From: CSP1-4 sp036559965
GTDB taxonomy: Bacteria > Chloroflexota > Limnocylindria > Limnocylindrales > CSP1-4
DNA: 13,740 nucleotides
Direction of reading: 5' to 3'
Assembly: GCA_036559965.1 (NCBI GenBank)
Contig: DATBSD010000030.1
Span: forward strand, 1-13,740
Shown here: piece by piece, positions 5,578 to 12,287 of the stretch
Layout of the letters: every line of letters begins with the position of its first letter
How positions within the stretch are numbered: the stretch's first letter is position 1
Program-made: the position numbers and the translations under genes
Notes under the pieces: model-generated
What the model saw: the letters and a program-made list of their open reading frames with translations, nothing else
What the model was told of the DNA's origin: nothing
The model's database searches: none

Positions 5578-6975
5578 TCAGTCGGGCGGGATGTTGTGGT
5601 TGAGTCGGAAGACGTTGCCCGGGTCGAGGCGGCGTTTGAGCGCCGTCAGGCGTTCGAGCTTGGCCGGGCCATAGGCGGCGAGTGCCTGCTGACGCGCATC
5701 GGCGCCTGCCTCGGCGCCCAGGAAGTTGACGTACATCCCGGCATCGGCGTAGGGCGCCAGCGCGGCGTGGAAGTCGCGTGCCCAGGCTCGGCCACGCTCG
5801 TCGTCGGCCGCGTCCTGCCAGACCCCGTACATGTTCACCCAGTAGGGCGCCGTGCGGTTGGGGAAGGCCGTCGCGTCGTCGGCCACCCGCCGAACGGCGC
5901 CGCCCATGTGGTGGATGTCGAAGCCGCTGCCGAGCGCGACGACCCTGGGGGCGTGCTCGACGATGGCCGCGATGGCGCCCGATGGCAAGCCGCTCAGCGA
6001 GGCGTTCTTCCAGTACGCGCGACTGCCCTTGGGGAAGATCTCGTCGACGGCTGATTGCCAGGCCAGCCAGTCGGTCGGCTCGACGATCTCGACGTCCGGC
6101 GGCGCGGCCGTGCGGAGGGCGGCGGTCAGGCGCTCGGCAGCGCTCCGATCCGGATCGACCCACGTGAAGCCGATGGCCATGATCACGTCACTGCCGAGCT
6201 CGAAGGAGGCGGGCGGGATGAGGAACGAGACGATCGACGTCAGCGCATCCGGCAGATCGGCCGTCCAGGCCACGAAAGCCTCGAGCGCGCGCGCCCAATG
6301 GCTCCGCTCGTAGATGAAGTTGCCGGTCAGGACCTGGGGGCCCAACGGATAGGCGCGGAACTCCATGGAGGTCACGACGCCGAAGTTGCCACCGCCGCCC
6401 TTGAGTCCCCAGAGCAGCTCCGCGTCCTGGTCGGGCGCGGCGTGGACGACCTCACCGGCGGCCGTGACGACGTCTGCGGCGAGGAGACTATCGATGGTCA
6501 GGCCGTGCGCGCGCGTCAACCAGCCGACGCCGCCACCGAGGGCCAGACCGGCGAGCCCCGTCCCCGAGACGACCCCGACGGGCACGGCCAGGCCGAAGCC
6601 CTGCGTCTCGCGATCGAGGCCGCCCAGGGTGACGCCCGGCTCGACGCGCACCGTGCGTGACAGCTCATCGACCCGGATGCCCTGCATCGCGCCGAGGTCG
6701 ATGACCAGGCCGTCCTCGACCGTGCCGTTGCCGGCCACGTTGTGGCCTCCGGCGCGGACGGCGATGGGCAGGCCGTGCTCCTGGCCGAAGGCAAGCGCCG
6801 TGCGCACGTCGGCGGTGCCGGCGGCGCGCACGATGACGGCCGGACGACGGTCGTGCATCGCGTTCCAGACCCGCCGCGCATCGTCATACGCCGAGTCCCC
6901 GGGCAGGATGGCCAGCCCGCGAAGCGGCAGCGCCCGGGCCGCCGTCTGGACTGCCGCGTCGTCGGCCTTCGTCAT
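5578..6975 (-). CDS. FAD-linked oxidoreductase, PCMH domain with BBE C-terminus
   Basis: A 465-aa vanillyl-alcohol-oxidase-superfamily flavoprotein. The FAD-binding PCMH domain (about 40-210) contains RAGGHNVAG, where H78 is the usual site of covalent 8-alpha-histidyl FAD, then GVVSGTGLAGLALGGGVGWL and ELLWGLKGGGGNFGVVT. The C-terminus (AYGPAKLERLTALKRRLDPG, then NVFRLNHNIPP) is the berberine-bridge-enzyme domain. Bicovalent members have Cys in the GLTCD motif; here it is GLTID (I161), so only single covalent attachment is expected. Such enzymes oxidise sugars, alcohols or secondary metabolites with O2. The substrate is unknown. The ATG at 6975 has GGGGAGG 5 nt upstream. It follows lemA by 30 nt on the same strand and is probably co-transcribed. 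No signal peptide is visible. Confidence 0.93.
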   Translation of the reverse strand: MTKADDAAVQTAARALPLRGLAILPGDSAYDDARRVWNAMHDRRPAVIVRAAGTADVRTALAFGQEHGLPIAVRAGGHNVAGNGTVEDGLVIDLGAMQGIRVDELSRTVRVEPGVTLGGLDRETQGFGLAVPVGVVSGTGLAGLALGGGVGWLTRAHGLTIDSLLAADVVTAAGEVVHAAPDQDAELLWGLKGGGGNFGVVTSMEFRAYPLGPQVLTGNFIYERSHWARALEAFVAWTADLPDALTSIVSFLIPPASFELGSDVIMAIGFTWVDPDRSAAERLTAALRTAAPPDVEIVEPTDWLAWQSAVDEIFPKGSRAYWKNASLSGLPSGAIAAIVEHAPRVVALGSGFDIHHMGGAVRRVADDATAFPNRTAPYWVNMYGVWQDAADDERGRAWARDFHAALAPYADAGMYVNFLGAEAGADARQQALAAYGPAKLERLTALKRRLDPGNVFRLNHNIPPD

Positions 6976-7005
6976 CGTGTCCTCCCCGATCCTCGGTTCG
7001 TGCGG

Positions 7006-7581
7006 TCAGGTCAGCGTGGCCGCCGGCCGCTCGCGGTCGGCCGCCTCGGCCTGGAAGAACGGTCGCGGTTGCCAGCCGAAGAGGCCCGCGATGAGCACGG
7101 CAGGCACCGTGCGGATGCGCGTGTTGAAGCGATAGACCATGTCGTTGTAGAGCTCGCGCCGGTCGGCGAGCATGTCCTCCATGCGGCGGATCTCGTCCTG
7201 CACTGCCAGCACGTTGCCGTGGCTCTTGATGTCGGGATACGCCTCGACCACGGCCAGCAGGTGCTGGACGCCGATCGTCGTGGCCAGCGCGACCGCGGCC
7301 TGCTCGTCGACCGGGGCATCTCGTCGGTAGTCGGCGCGCAGTCGGGTGACCTCCTCGAGCACGTCGCGCTCGAAGCCCATCAGCCCACGGACCGCGTCGA
7401 CGAGCCGTGGCAGCTCGTCGTGGCGCTGCTTGAGGATGACGTCGATGTTGGCCCACGCCTTGTCGATGCGCTGGCCCAGGGCGACGACCGCGTTGTAGGT
7501 CGTGGCGAGCATGACCACGATCGTGATCAGCAGCACGAGCACGGCGAAGGCGGCGGCGGTGGGCATCATGTCGCCGGTCAT
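7006..7581 (-). CDS. lemA: LemA family protein
   Basis: A 191-aa protein with the family layout: a short periplasmic/outer N-terminus, a membrane helix at about 9-26 (AAAFAVLVLLITIVVMLA), then coiled-coil helices with the signature YNAVVALGQRIDKAWANIDV, ILKQRHDELPRLVDAVRG and the ending YRFNTRIRTVPAVLIAGLFG. LemA proteins are membrane-anchored helical bundles of unclear molecular role, often next to GIDE or TPM-domain (YgcG) membrane proteins, as here. ATG 7581 is chosen because it gives a short N-terminus before the helix; ATGs at 7569 and 7566 are alternatives and none has a good ribosome binding site. It lies 61 nt downstream of the GIDE gene and 30 nt before the oxidoreductase. Confidence 0.9.
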   Translation of the reverse strand: MTGDMMPTAAAFAVLVLLITIVVMLATTYNAVVALGQRIDKAWANIDVILKQRHDELPRLVDAVRGLMGFERDVLEEVTRLRADYRRDAPVDEQAAVALATTIGVQHLLAVVEAYPDIKSHGNVLAVQDEIRRMEDMLADRRELYNDMVYRFNTRIRTVPAVLIAGLFGWQPRPFFQAEAADRERPAATLT

Positions 7582-7642
7582 GATGCGGCTTCGACCGACG
7601 TCGGCGTGCCGGTCCTCGGCACCGCGATCGCCTGCTCGGCGA

Positions 7643-8752
7643 TCAAGCCAGCACGCCCGAGAGCTGCACGGCCAGGAGCATGCCCGCGCCGATGGCCAGC
7701 ACCGCCCCGAGCAGGCCGACGAGCAGCGTCGTGCGCTCCCGTTCGACGGCCTCGGCCGGCGTGCCCGGGTAGACCACGAGCTGACCGTCGCCGTCGGGCT
7801 GGCCGATGACGAGCTCGTCCGGGGCGATCTCGAAACGCGCCTCGGCGGCCGACTCGGCGGCGGCTGCCTCGGCCGGCGTCGGCACGCGGGGCGCATCGGC
7901 GTCCGGGTCGAGCTCTGGTGGCCGGGTCGGCTGGCCGATGCCGAAGCCGGGGATGGCGGCGTTGCCCCAGGCATCCTCCGGCGTCGTCGCCAGGCGACCG
8001 CTGGCGCGTGCCGCGTCGAGCGCGGCGGCGAGGTCGGCATCGTCGGGCACGGGCGCGATCAGCTCGGCCTGCAGGTCGCGATAGGGACGGGCCATACCCA
8101 CGATGGTGACCGTCTCACCAGGCTCGAGACGCGCCTCGCTGTAGCGTCGGCCGCGGTCGCTGCTGCCCGCCAGACCGAGATCGCCGAGGAGCCCTGGATC
8201 GCCGCCGTCGTCCGAGATCGGCTCGGGCGATCTGACCGTGAGCAACGCCGCGATCGCCACCTCGCGGTCGAGCTCAGCCGCCGTGGTCGAGGCGCCGCGT
8301 CTGCGCTCGAGGCCGGGCGGGTCGCCGCCGGCGATATCGGTCGTCTCCGACCATCGCTCCGGCACGTTCCAGTCCACGCGGCCTCGGGGCACGACACGGA
8401 TCGCGCCGCTGGAGTCGCGCAGTCGGAACGAGATGGCTTGCTGCTCGTCGAGCAGGTCGCGCCGGCCGTCGCCGCGCTCGTCCCGGATACGTGAGCGGTA
8501 GTAGACGCAGGGCCGGCTCTGGAGCGCCGAGACAAGGACCATCTCGGCGCCCTCGATGACGCCGGACAGGCGCACCTCCCCGGCCGCCAGCGTGGCCACG
8601 TTCGAGGTCGCCACGTCGCCCACGCGGGCCTCGTCACGGAAGGCGATGAGGCCCTTGACCAGCAGCCACAGCCCGACGGCGAGGGCAGGCAGGGAGACGA
8701 CGATGCCCTGGGGGCTGGAGATGAACGTCGCCAGGTCCGTGAACAGCGTCAC
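7643..8752 (-). CDS. GIDE-domain (MUL1-like) membrane protein
   Basis: A 369-aa protein with a membrane helix near each end: residues about 17-37 (IVVSLPALAVGLWLLVKGLI) and 342-366 (TLLVGLLGAVLAIGAGMLLA). Between them, residues about 58-90 (VRLSGVIEGAEMVLVSALQS, then RPCVYYRSRI) match the core of GIDE domains, with strand-rich sequence after it (AISFRLRDSSGAIRVVP, RRYSEARLEPGETVTIVGMA). This is the arrangement of mitochondrial MUL1, but without a RING finger, as is usual in bacteria. Prokaryotic GIDE proteins commonly neighbour LemA, and lemA follows here. Residues about 250-335 are a proline/alanine-rich linker. The start is GTG 8752, with TACACT 7 nt upstream as a likely leaderless -10, only 27 nt after the Rieske stop. 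The molecular function of the pair is not established. Confidence 0.85.
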   Translation of the reverse strand: MTLFTDLATFISSPQGIVVSLPALAVGLWLLVKGLIAFRDEARVGDVATSNVATLAAGEVRLSGVIEGAEMVLVSALQSRPCVYYRSRIRDERGDGRRDLLDEQQAISFRLRDSSGAIRVVPRGRVDWNVPERWSETTDIAGGDPPGLERRRGASTTAAELDREVAIAALLTVRSPEPISDDGGDPGLLGDLGLAGSSDRGRRYSEARLEPGETVTIVGMARPYRDLQAELIAPVPDDADLAAALDAARASGRLATTPEDAWGNAAIPGFGIGQPTRPPELDPDADAPRVPTPAEAAAAESAAEARFEIAPDELVIGQPDGDGQLVVYPGTPAEAVERERTTLLVGLLGAVLAIGAGMLLAVQLSGVLA

Positions 8753-8765
8753 CGGGCGGAGTGTA
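8753..8765 (-). promoter_or_regulatory. possible leaderless -10 for the GIDE-lemA operon
   Basis: On the minus strand TACACT (8765-8760) lies 7 nt before the GTG at 8752, within the 27-nt gap after the Rieske stop. No Shine-Dalgarno sequence and no clear -35 are present. Readthrough from the upstream six-gene operon is equally possible. Confidence 0.35.
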
Positions 8766-8779
8766 CGAGCCGGCCGCCC

Positions 8780-9442
8780 TCAGATGCAGCCGGTCGGCGC
8801 GGTCGGCGGGATGAGCCCGAACGATCCCAGGGCGAGCGGCAGCGGCCCGAGCTTCATGACGCTGGTGTCGATGGTCAGCACGCCGTCCTCGACGGACGTC
8901 GCGAAGCGCGTCATGCCACGCGGCGCCGGCCCGAAGCGCAGGATCTTCGTGCCCAGACGGTCATAGCGCGACTGATGGCAGGGACACTCGAAGAGCCCAT
9001 TGCGCGTGCAGAAGTTCGGCCGGCAGCCGAGGTGCGGGCAGATCTGCGAGAGCGCACGCACGTTCGTCGTCGTCCCGGAGCCGTCGAGGCTCTCGCCGTC
9101 CGTCATGCCCAGCTCGGGATCGATGAGCTGGACGTACGCCTTGGCGAGGAAGACGTAGGCCGGCGCGCCATCGTGCAGGTTGGTGCCGGGCACGGCCGGC
9201 ATGGCCATGAGATCGTCGATGGTGCCGATGCGGACGGGGCCCGCGAAGCCGATGTCGATGGCTGAGACGAGGAAGCGGAAGGTGCCCAGGAGGCCTTCGG
9301 CCAGGACGAGCAGGACGCCGACCCCGATGGTCCGACGGAGCAGGCGCCGTCGCGTCATGCCGGCGGGCGCCCCGCGGCGAAGCACGTCGAGAGTCAACGG
9401 CGTGAGCGTGACCGGCGGCGAGGGCGTCGACCAGTTGCTCAC
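8780..9442 (-). CDS. Rieske [2Fe-2S] protein with Tat-type membrane anchor
   Basis: A 220-aa protein. TRRRLLRRTIG (30-40) followed by a hydrophobic segment (about 39-60) looks like a twin-arginine anchor, as in Rieske subunits of cytochrome bc/b6f complexes. The cluster motifs are complete: CPHLGC (C135, H137, C140) and CPCHQS (C153, C155, H156). Expected iron ligands are C135/H137/C153/H156, with a C140-C155 disulfide. C145 is an extra cysteine in the loop, and Gln replaces the usual Gly after H156. The protein would sit outside the membrane and pass electrons from quinol to a cytochrome or copper protein. No cytochrome b gene is nearby. The start is GTG 9442, overlapping the PadR stop by 4 nt (GTGA), so translation is probably coupled. 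An in-frame extension upstream is antisense-like PadR sequence and is rejected. Confidence 0.92.
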   Translation of the reverse strand: MSNWSTPSPPVTLTPLTLDVLRRGAPAGMTRRRLLRRTIGVGVLLVLAEGLLGTFRFLVSAIDIGFAGPVRIGTIDDLMAMPAVPGTNLHDGAPAYVFLAKAYVQLIDPELGMTDGESLDGSGTTTNVRALSQICPHLGCRPNFCTRNGLFECPCHQSRYDRLGTKILRFGPAPRGMTRFATSVEDGVLTIDTSVMKLGPLPLALGSFGLIPPTAPTGCI

Positions 9443-9759
9443 GTCGTGCCCGACAGCCGGCCGAGGCCCGTCTTCGCGAAGCCTGCCAGGCCTTCGAGCT
9501 GGGCCTTGAGGGTCGTCGCGCCGAGGCCGGTCAATCGGTAGGGGCGGCGACGATCCTCCGGTGGTAGCGCCTCGATGAGACCGCGTGACTCGAGCCGGGC
9601 GAGCGCGGCATAGAGCGTGCCGGGGCCGATGCGATTGCCGCTGATGGCCTCGACGTCCTCCATGATCGCGTAGCCATGCTTGGGCCGATCGCTGAGCGAC
9701 ACGAGGATGAAGAGCGACGGTTCCGCGAAGCGGCCGAGATCGCCGAGGTCGCCGCTCAT
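9439..9759 (-). CDS. PadR-family transcriptional regulator (second of the operon)
   Basis: A 106-aa short PadR protein. The signature KHGYAIMEDVE (27-37) is followed by GPGTLYAALARLESRGLIE, the recognition helix and wing, then RRRPYRLTGLGATTLKAQLE. It lacks the long C-terminal helical domain and so is the compact subfamily-2 type, which dimerises through its terminal helices. The ATG at 9759 is preceded by GGAGGTG and overlaps the stop of the membrane-protein gene before it by 4 nt. It in turn overlaps the Rieske start by 4 nt. Being encoded with membrane proteins and a Rieske protein, it most likely controls this operon and the sister promoter at 13239-13270, which shares an operator. The ligand is unknown. 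Confidence 0.93.
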   Translation of the reverse strand: MSGDLGDLGRFAEPSLFILVSLSDRPKHGYAIMEDVEAISGNRIGPGTLYAALARLESRGLIEALPPEDRRRPYRLTGLGATTLKAQLEGLAGFAKTGLGRLSGTT

Positions 9760-10352
9760 GCGGGCACCTCCGTTGGCCTCGTGGACGCGGTGACCCCAGG
9801 TATTCGCAGAGCGACCACGGCGAGGACCAGGCCTGCGACGCCGACGAGGGCGAAGAGAGCGAAGCCACTGCCGTCCCCGAAGAGCTCGGGCAGTCCGAGG
9901 AGCCCGACAACGGCGAGCCCGGTCGACGACCCGATCACCGCGACCGACCAGCCCGGCAGCGTGCCAGCGAGGAACCCCCTGACCGCCCCCAGGAGGACCA
10001 GGATGGGGTATCCGATGAGGAAGACCATGAACCACGGCCAGCCCATGGCTACGGTCAGGCCAAGCACGATGCCTGCGAGTCCGATGGCAAGGCTGGTCCG
10101 CGACCGGATGCCCGGGCGTGTGCCCAGGCGTCCGAGGACGATGCCGATGAGGCTCGCGCCGATGGCCAGGCTGATGACCGCGACCGTGTTGTCATGGTCG
10201 CCGAACTCGTCGACGGGCAGGATGAGCGCTAACGCGACGCCGATGATCCAGGCAACTCCTCCGATGGCGGCCAGGATGCCCAGGCGACGCTGGGTCATCA
10301 GACGCTGCTTCGAGCGCCGTGAGACCGCCAAAGCGCCAAGGTCGCCGCTCAT
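9756..10352 (-). CDS. multi-helix membrane protein, third paralogue, lacking the N-terminal helical domain
   Basis: A 198-aa membrane protein with about six hydrophobic helices (starting RRLGILAAIGGVAWIIGVAL; later MGWPWFMVFLIGYPILVLLG). It clearly parallels the membrane parts of the two genes before it: all three share GG[IV]AWI[IV]G, a GxLGTRxG loop and a W-P-W/V-F-G-P-I-L segment. It lacks their 50-residue YPRAWRERYGDE domain. Instead it begins MSGDLGALAVSRRSKQ, which resembles the MSGDLG start of the PadR gene that follows. An internal ATG at 10298 (M19, MTQRRL) aligns with the MNQR/VNQR starts of the paralogues' membrane parts. Start and stop overlap neighbours by 4 nt each. The role is unknown, perhaps a partner or sensor for the PadR proteins. 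Confidence 0.85.
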   Translation of the reverse strand: MSGDLGALAVSRRSKQRLMTQRRLGILAAIGGVAWIIGVALALILPVDEFGDHDNTVAVISLAIGASLIGIVLGRLGTRPGIRSRTSLAIGLAGIVLGLTVAMGWPWFMVFLIGYPILVLLGAVRGFLAGTLPGWSVAVIGSSTGLAVVGLLGLPELFGDGSGFALFALVGVAGLVLAVVALRIPGVTASTRPTEVPA

Positions 10353-11074
10353 GCGGGCTCCTGGGTGGGCGCCGTGAGAGCCGGGGCGACGGGACTGCGT
10401 CGTGCCGCCACGGCGAGCACCAGGCCAGCGACGCCGATGAAGCCGAAGAACAAGGCATTCGTGCTGGCCCCGACCAACGCGCTGGTCCCGAACATCCCGA
10501 CCAGGGCGACCACGGAGACCGCGACGATGAGGCCCGTCGCCCAGCCCGGCAGCCTGCCGTTCAGGTTCGCCCGCGTGGTGGCAAGCACGACGAGGATCGG
10601 AAAGCCGATCAGCGCGAGCATGAACCACGGCCAGTCCAGGAGCGCCGTCAGACCGAGTGCGACGCCGACGATGGCGATGGCGTGCCCGGTCCAGGACGAA
10701 CTGCCCGTGCGAGTGCCGAGCTCCCCGAGGGCGATGGCGATGAGGATCGCCCCGATCGCCACCCCGATACGCATCAGGCTCGTATCGGCGTCGCCGAACG
10801 TATTCGGTGGCAAGACCACGGCAGTCACCGTGCCGACGATCCAGGCGATGCCACCGACGCCAGCCAGGATGGCAAGGATGCGCTGGTTCATGGGGGTCTC
10901 CTTGTCGATGGTTGCGGCGCCGTGGACCTGCGGATGCAGGCGGGCGTCGAGCGCACCGCGGATGAGATCGAGTTGGTCGAGGGGCGAGGCGGGCTGGGTC
11001 TCGAGCAGGGCGAGCATCTCGTCGCCGTAGCGCTCGCGCCAGGCCCGCGGATAGAGACGCAGGAGGTGGCTCAT
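10349..11074 (-). CDS. membrane protein with N-terminal PadR-associated helical domain, second paralogue
   Basis: A 241-aa protein. Residues 1-50 (HLLRLYPRAWRERYGDEMLA, then DLIRGALDARLHP) form a short helical domain that often opens membrane proteins encoded beside PadR regulators, similar in setting to HAAS-type domains. Residues 62-241 carry about six membrane helices (ILAILAGVGGIAWIVGTVTA; LDWPWFMLALIGFPILVVLA; LFFGFIGVAGLVLAVAA). An internal ATG at residue 62 (MNQR) has a perfect AAGGAG 6 nt upstream, so a membrane-only product is possible. It overlaps both neighbours by 4 nt (ATGA). No catalytic motif is visible. Working as a sensor or anti-regulator for PadR is an inference from context. 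Confidence 0.87.
   Translation of the reverse strand: MSHLLRLYPRAWRERYGDEMLALLETQPASPLDQLDLIRGALDARLHPQVHGAATIDKETPMNQRILAILAGVGGIAWIVGTVTAVVLPPNTFGDADTSLMRIGVAIGAILIAIALGELGTRTGSSSWTGHAIAIVGVALGLTALLDWPWFMLALIGFPILVVLATTRANLNGRLPGWATGLIVAVSVVALVGMFGTSALVGASTNALFFGFIGVAGLVLAVAARRSPVAPALTAPTQEPA
10891..10903 (-). promoter_or_regulatory. internal ribosome binding site and start in second paralogue
   Basis: On the minus strand AAGGAG (10903-10898) precedes ATG at 10891-10889 by 6 nt. The ATG is in frame and lies exactly between the helical domain and the first membrane helix. It would yield a 180-aa membrane protein. Confidence 0.65.
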
Positions 11075-11799
11075 GCGGGACCCGGCATCGGCGTCGTCGA
11101 CGTGAGTGGTGTCCCGCGGAGGGCCAGCCCGGCAAGCAACAGCGCCGGCACGCCGACCACGGCGATGAGCACCAGCGTCTGATCGCGGCCAGCATCGACG
11201 TCAGCCCCGATGCCGCCCAGGACGCCGAGGCCCGCGATGCTCGCAACGACCGCGAACCAGGTCGGGAAGACACCGTTCCGTGTGCCGCGGATGGCCAGCA
11301 ACGCGGCGAGGATCGGGAAACCGAAGAGTCCGAACAGGAAGACCGGCCAGGCCGGGAGGAGCGTGAGGCCAAGCACGATACTGACCACGATGACCGCGTG
11401 GCCGGTCCGTGCGCTCGTGGCCGATCCCTGGCGCGTGCCGAGATCGCCGAGGGCGGCCCCGATGAGGGGCATCGCCAGGGCCATGCCGACCATCGCCAGC
11501 CCGAGGCTGCGAGACCCTGCGACGTCCCGTGGCAGGACGAAGATGGAGAGGATACCGACGATCCAGGCGATGCCGCCGGCGGCGGCCATGAAGCCGAAGG
11601 TGCGCTGATTCACGGGACGCTCCCTTTCGGGGGCGGCGACGACGCCGGTGACCTGCGGATGCAGGCGGGCATCGAGCGCGCCGCGGATGAGGTCGAGCTC
11701 ATCGAGCAGGGTGGTCGGGCGCTCCTCGAGCAGGGCGACGACCTCGTCGCCGTAGCGCTCGCGCCACGCCCGCGGGTAGAGGCGAAGGAGGCGGGTCAT
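11071..11799 (-). CDS. membrane protein with N-terminal PadR-associated helical domain, first paralogue
   Basis: A 242-aa protein with the same plan as its downstream paralogue. Residues 3-50 (RLLRLYPRAWRERYGDEVVA, then DLIRGALDARLHPQV) are nearly identical to it, while the membrane part (63-242) has diverged. About six membrane helices are seen, including TFGFMAAAGGIAWIVGILSI and AWPVFLFGLFGFPILAALLA. An in-frame GTG at 11613 (residue 63, VNQR) has AAGGGAG 6 nt upstream and may give a separate membrane-only product. The ATG at 11799 overlaps the PadR stop by 4 nt, and the TGA overlaps the next gene by 4 nt. The helical domain is a candidate contact for PadR; the biochemical role is unknown. 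Confidence 0.87.
   Translation of the reverse strand: MTRLLRLYPRAWRERYGDEVVALLEERPTTLLDELDLIRGALDARLHPQVTGVVAAPERERPVNQRTFGFMAAAGGIAWIVGILSIFVLPRDVAGSRSLGLAMVGMALAMPLIGAALGDLGTRQGSATSARTGHAVIVVSIVLGLTLLPAWPVFLFGLFGFPILAALLAIRGTRNGVFPTWFAVVASIAGLGVLGGIGADVDAGRDQTLVLIAVVGVPALLLAGLALRGTPLTSTTPMPGPA
11613..11626 (-). promoter_or_regulatory. internal ribosome binding site and start in first paralogue
   Basis: On the minus strand AAGGGAG (11626-11620) precedes an in-frame GTG (11613-11611) by 6 nt, at the same domain boundary as the internal ATG of the second paralogue. Confidence 0.55.
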
Positions 11800-12134
11800 C
11801 GGGCCGGGCTCAAGCTGGAGGCCGCACCGTGGGTGGCAGACGGCGAGCCGGCGAGGGCTCCGAGCTCGGCCTCGAGGGTGGTCGCCCCGAGGGCCGTCAG
11901 CCGATAAGCGCGCGGGACCCGATCGGCCGGGATGACCTCGATGAAGGCTCGGCGTTCGAGTCGGGCGAGGGCGCCGAAGAGGGTGCCCGGCCCGACATCG
12001 GTGCCGCAGCGAGCGCCGATCTCGTGTCGGATGAGTGCTGGGGTCCGTGGCCCGGTGGTCAGCACGGTCACGATCTGCTGGGCCGGCCGGGCGAAGCGGC
12101 CGAACGACTCGAGCGCTGAGCGCATGGGCGTCAC
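11796..12134 (-). CDS. PadR-like transcriptional regulator (first of the operon)
   Basis: A 112-aa winged-helix protein. The central VGPGTLFGALARLERRAFIE and the following RAYRLTALGATTLEAELG match the second PadR in this operon closely. The usual HGYxI motif in the first helices is replaced by TPALIRHEIGARCG, so the N-terminal part is divergent and its DNA or ligand recognition may differ. It has one Cys in ARCGTDVG. The start is GTG 12134; ATG 12125, with AAGGTG 6 nt upstream, is a good alternative. It is the first gene of the six-gene operon and overlaps the next by 4 nt. The operon promoter lies about 125 nt upstream and carries an inverted repeat, so autoregulation is likely. Confidence 0.85.
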   Translation of the reverse strand: MTPMRSALESFGRFARPAQQIVTVLTTGPRTPALIRHEIGARCGTDVGPGTLFGALARLERRAFIEVIPADRVPRAYRLTALGATTLEAELGALAGSPSATHGAASSLSPAR

Positions 12135-12243
12135 CTTACTCCGGGCTCACGCCGGCGACCCGGCCCGGCGCAGCGGCGTCGCGGAGGTCTGGGTCGTCCG
12201 ATCATCGATCTTGTCCTCAGTACGACGCTATAGCTGGTCGCGC

Positions 12244-12262
12244 TATATCGCACTACGATATA
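12244..12262. promoter_or_regulatory. inverted-repeat operator, probably bound by PadR
   Basis: TATATCG (12244-12250), 5 nt, then CGATATA (12256-12262) is a perfect 7-bp inverted repeat that overlaps the -10 box. The same arms and spacer occur at the sister promoter. AT-rich inverted repeats over the core promoter are what PadR repressors usually bind. Which of the two PadR proteins binds here is not known. Confidence 0.65.
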
Positions 12263-12287
12263 TAGACTCGTCGGCCGCCGATGTCAA
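12259..12287 (-). promoter_or_regulatory. promoter of the PadR-membrane protein-Rieske operon
   Basis: On the minus strand a perfect -35 TTGACA (12287-12282), a 17-nt spacer and a -10 TATATA (12264-12259) point toward the six-gene operon. The -10 and the adjoining 3 nt of spacer are identical to those of the sister promoter at 13242-13270. Confidence 0.8.

Noticed and set aside
7582..8040. Extension of the lemA frame into the GIDE gene
   Set aside because: Residues encoded before 7581 are an Arg/Pro-rich shadow. LemA proteins start just before their membrane helix.
6742..8494. Long plus-strand frames opposite lemA and the GIDE gene (6742-7809, 7502-8494)
   Set aside because: They have D/R/G-rich shadow composition, with no start signals and no motifs. 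The minus-strand proteins are recognisable families.
9443..9910. N-terminal extension of the Rieske frame by 156 residues
   Set aside because: The extension overlaps the PadR gene in another frame and has no sensible composition. GTG 9442 with the 4-nt overlap fits better.
10353..11372. N-terminal extension of the third membrane paralogue by about 340 residues
   Set aside because: The region is the out-of-frame shadow of the other two membrane genes. The hydrophobic pattern starts only after ATG 10352.
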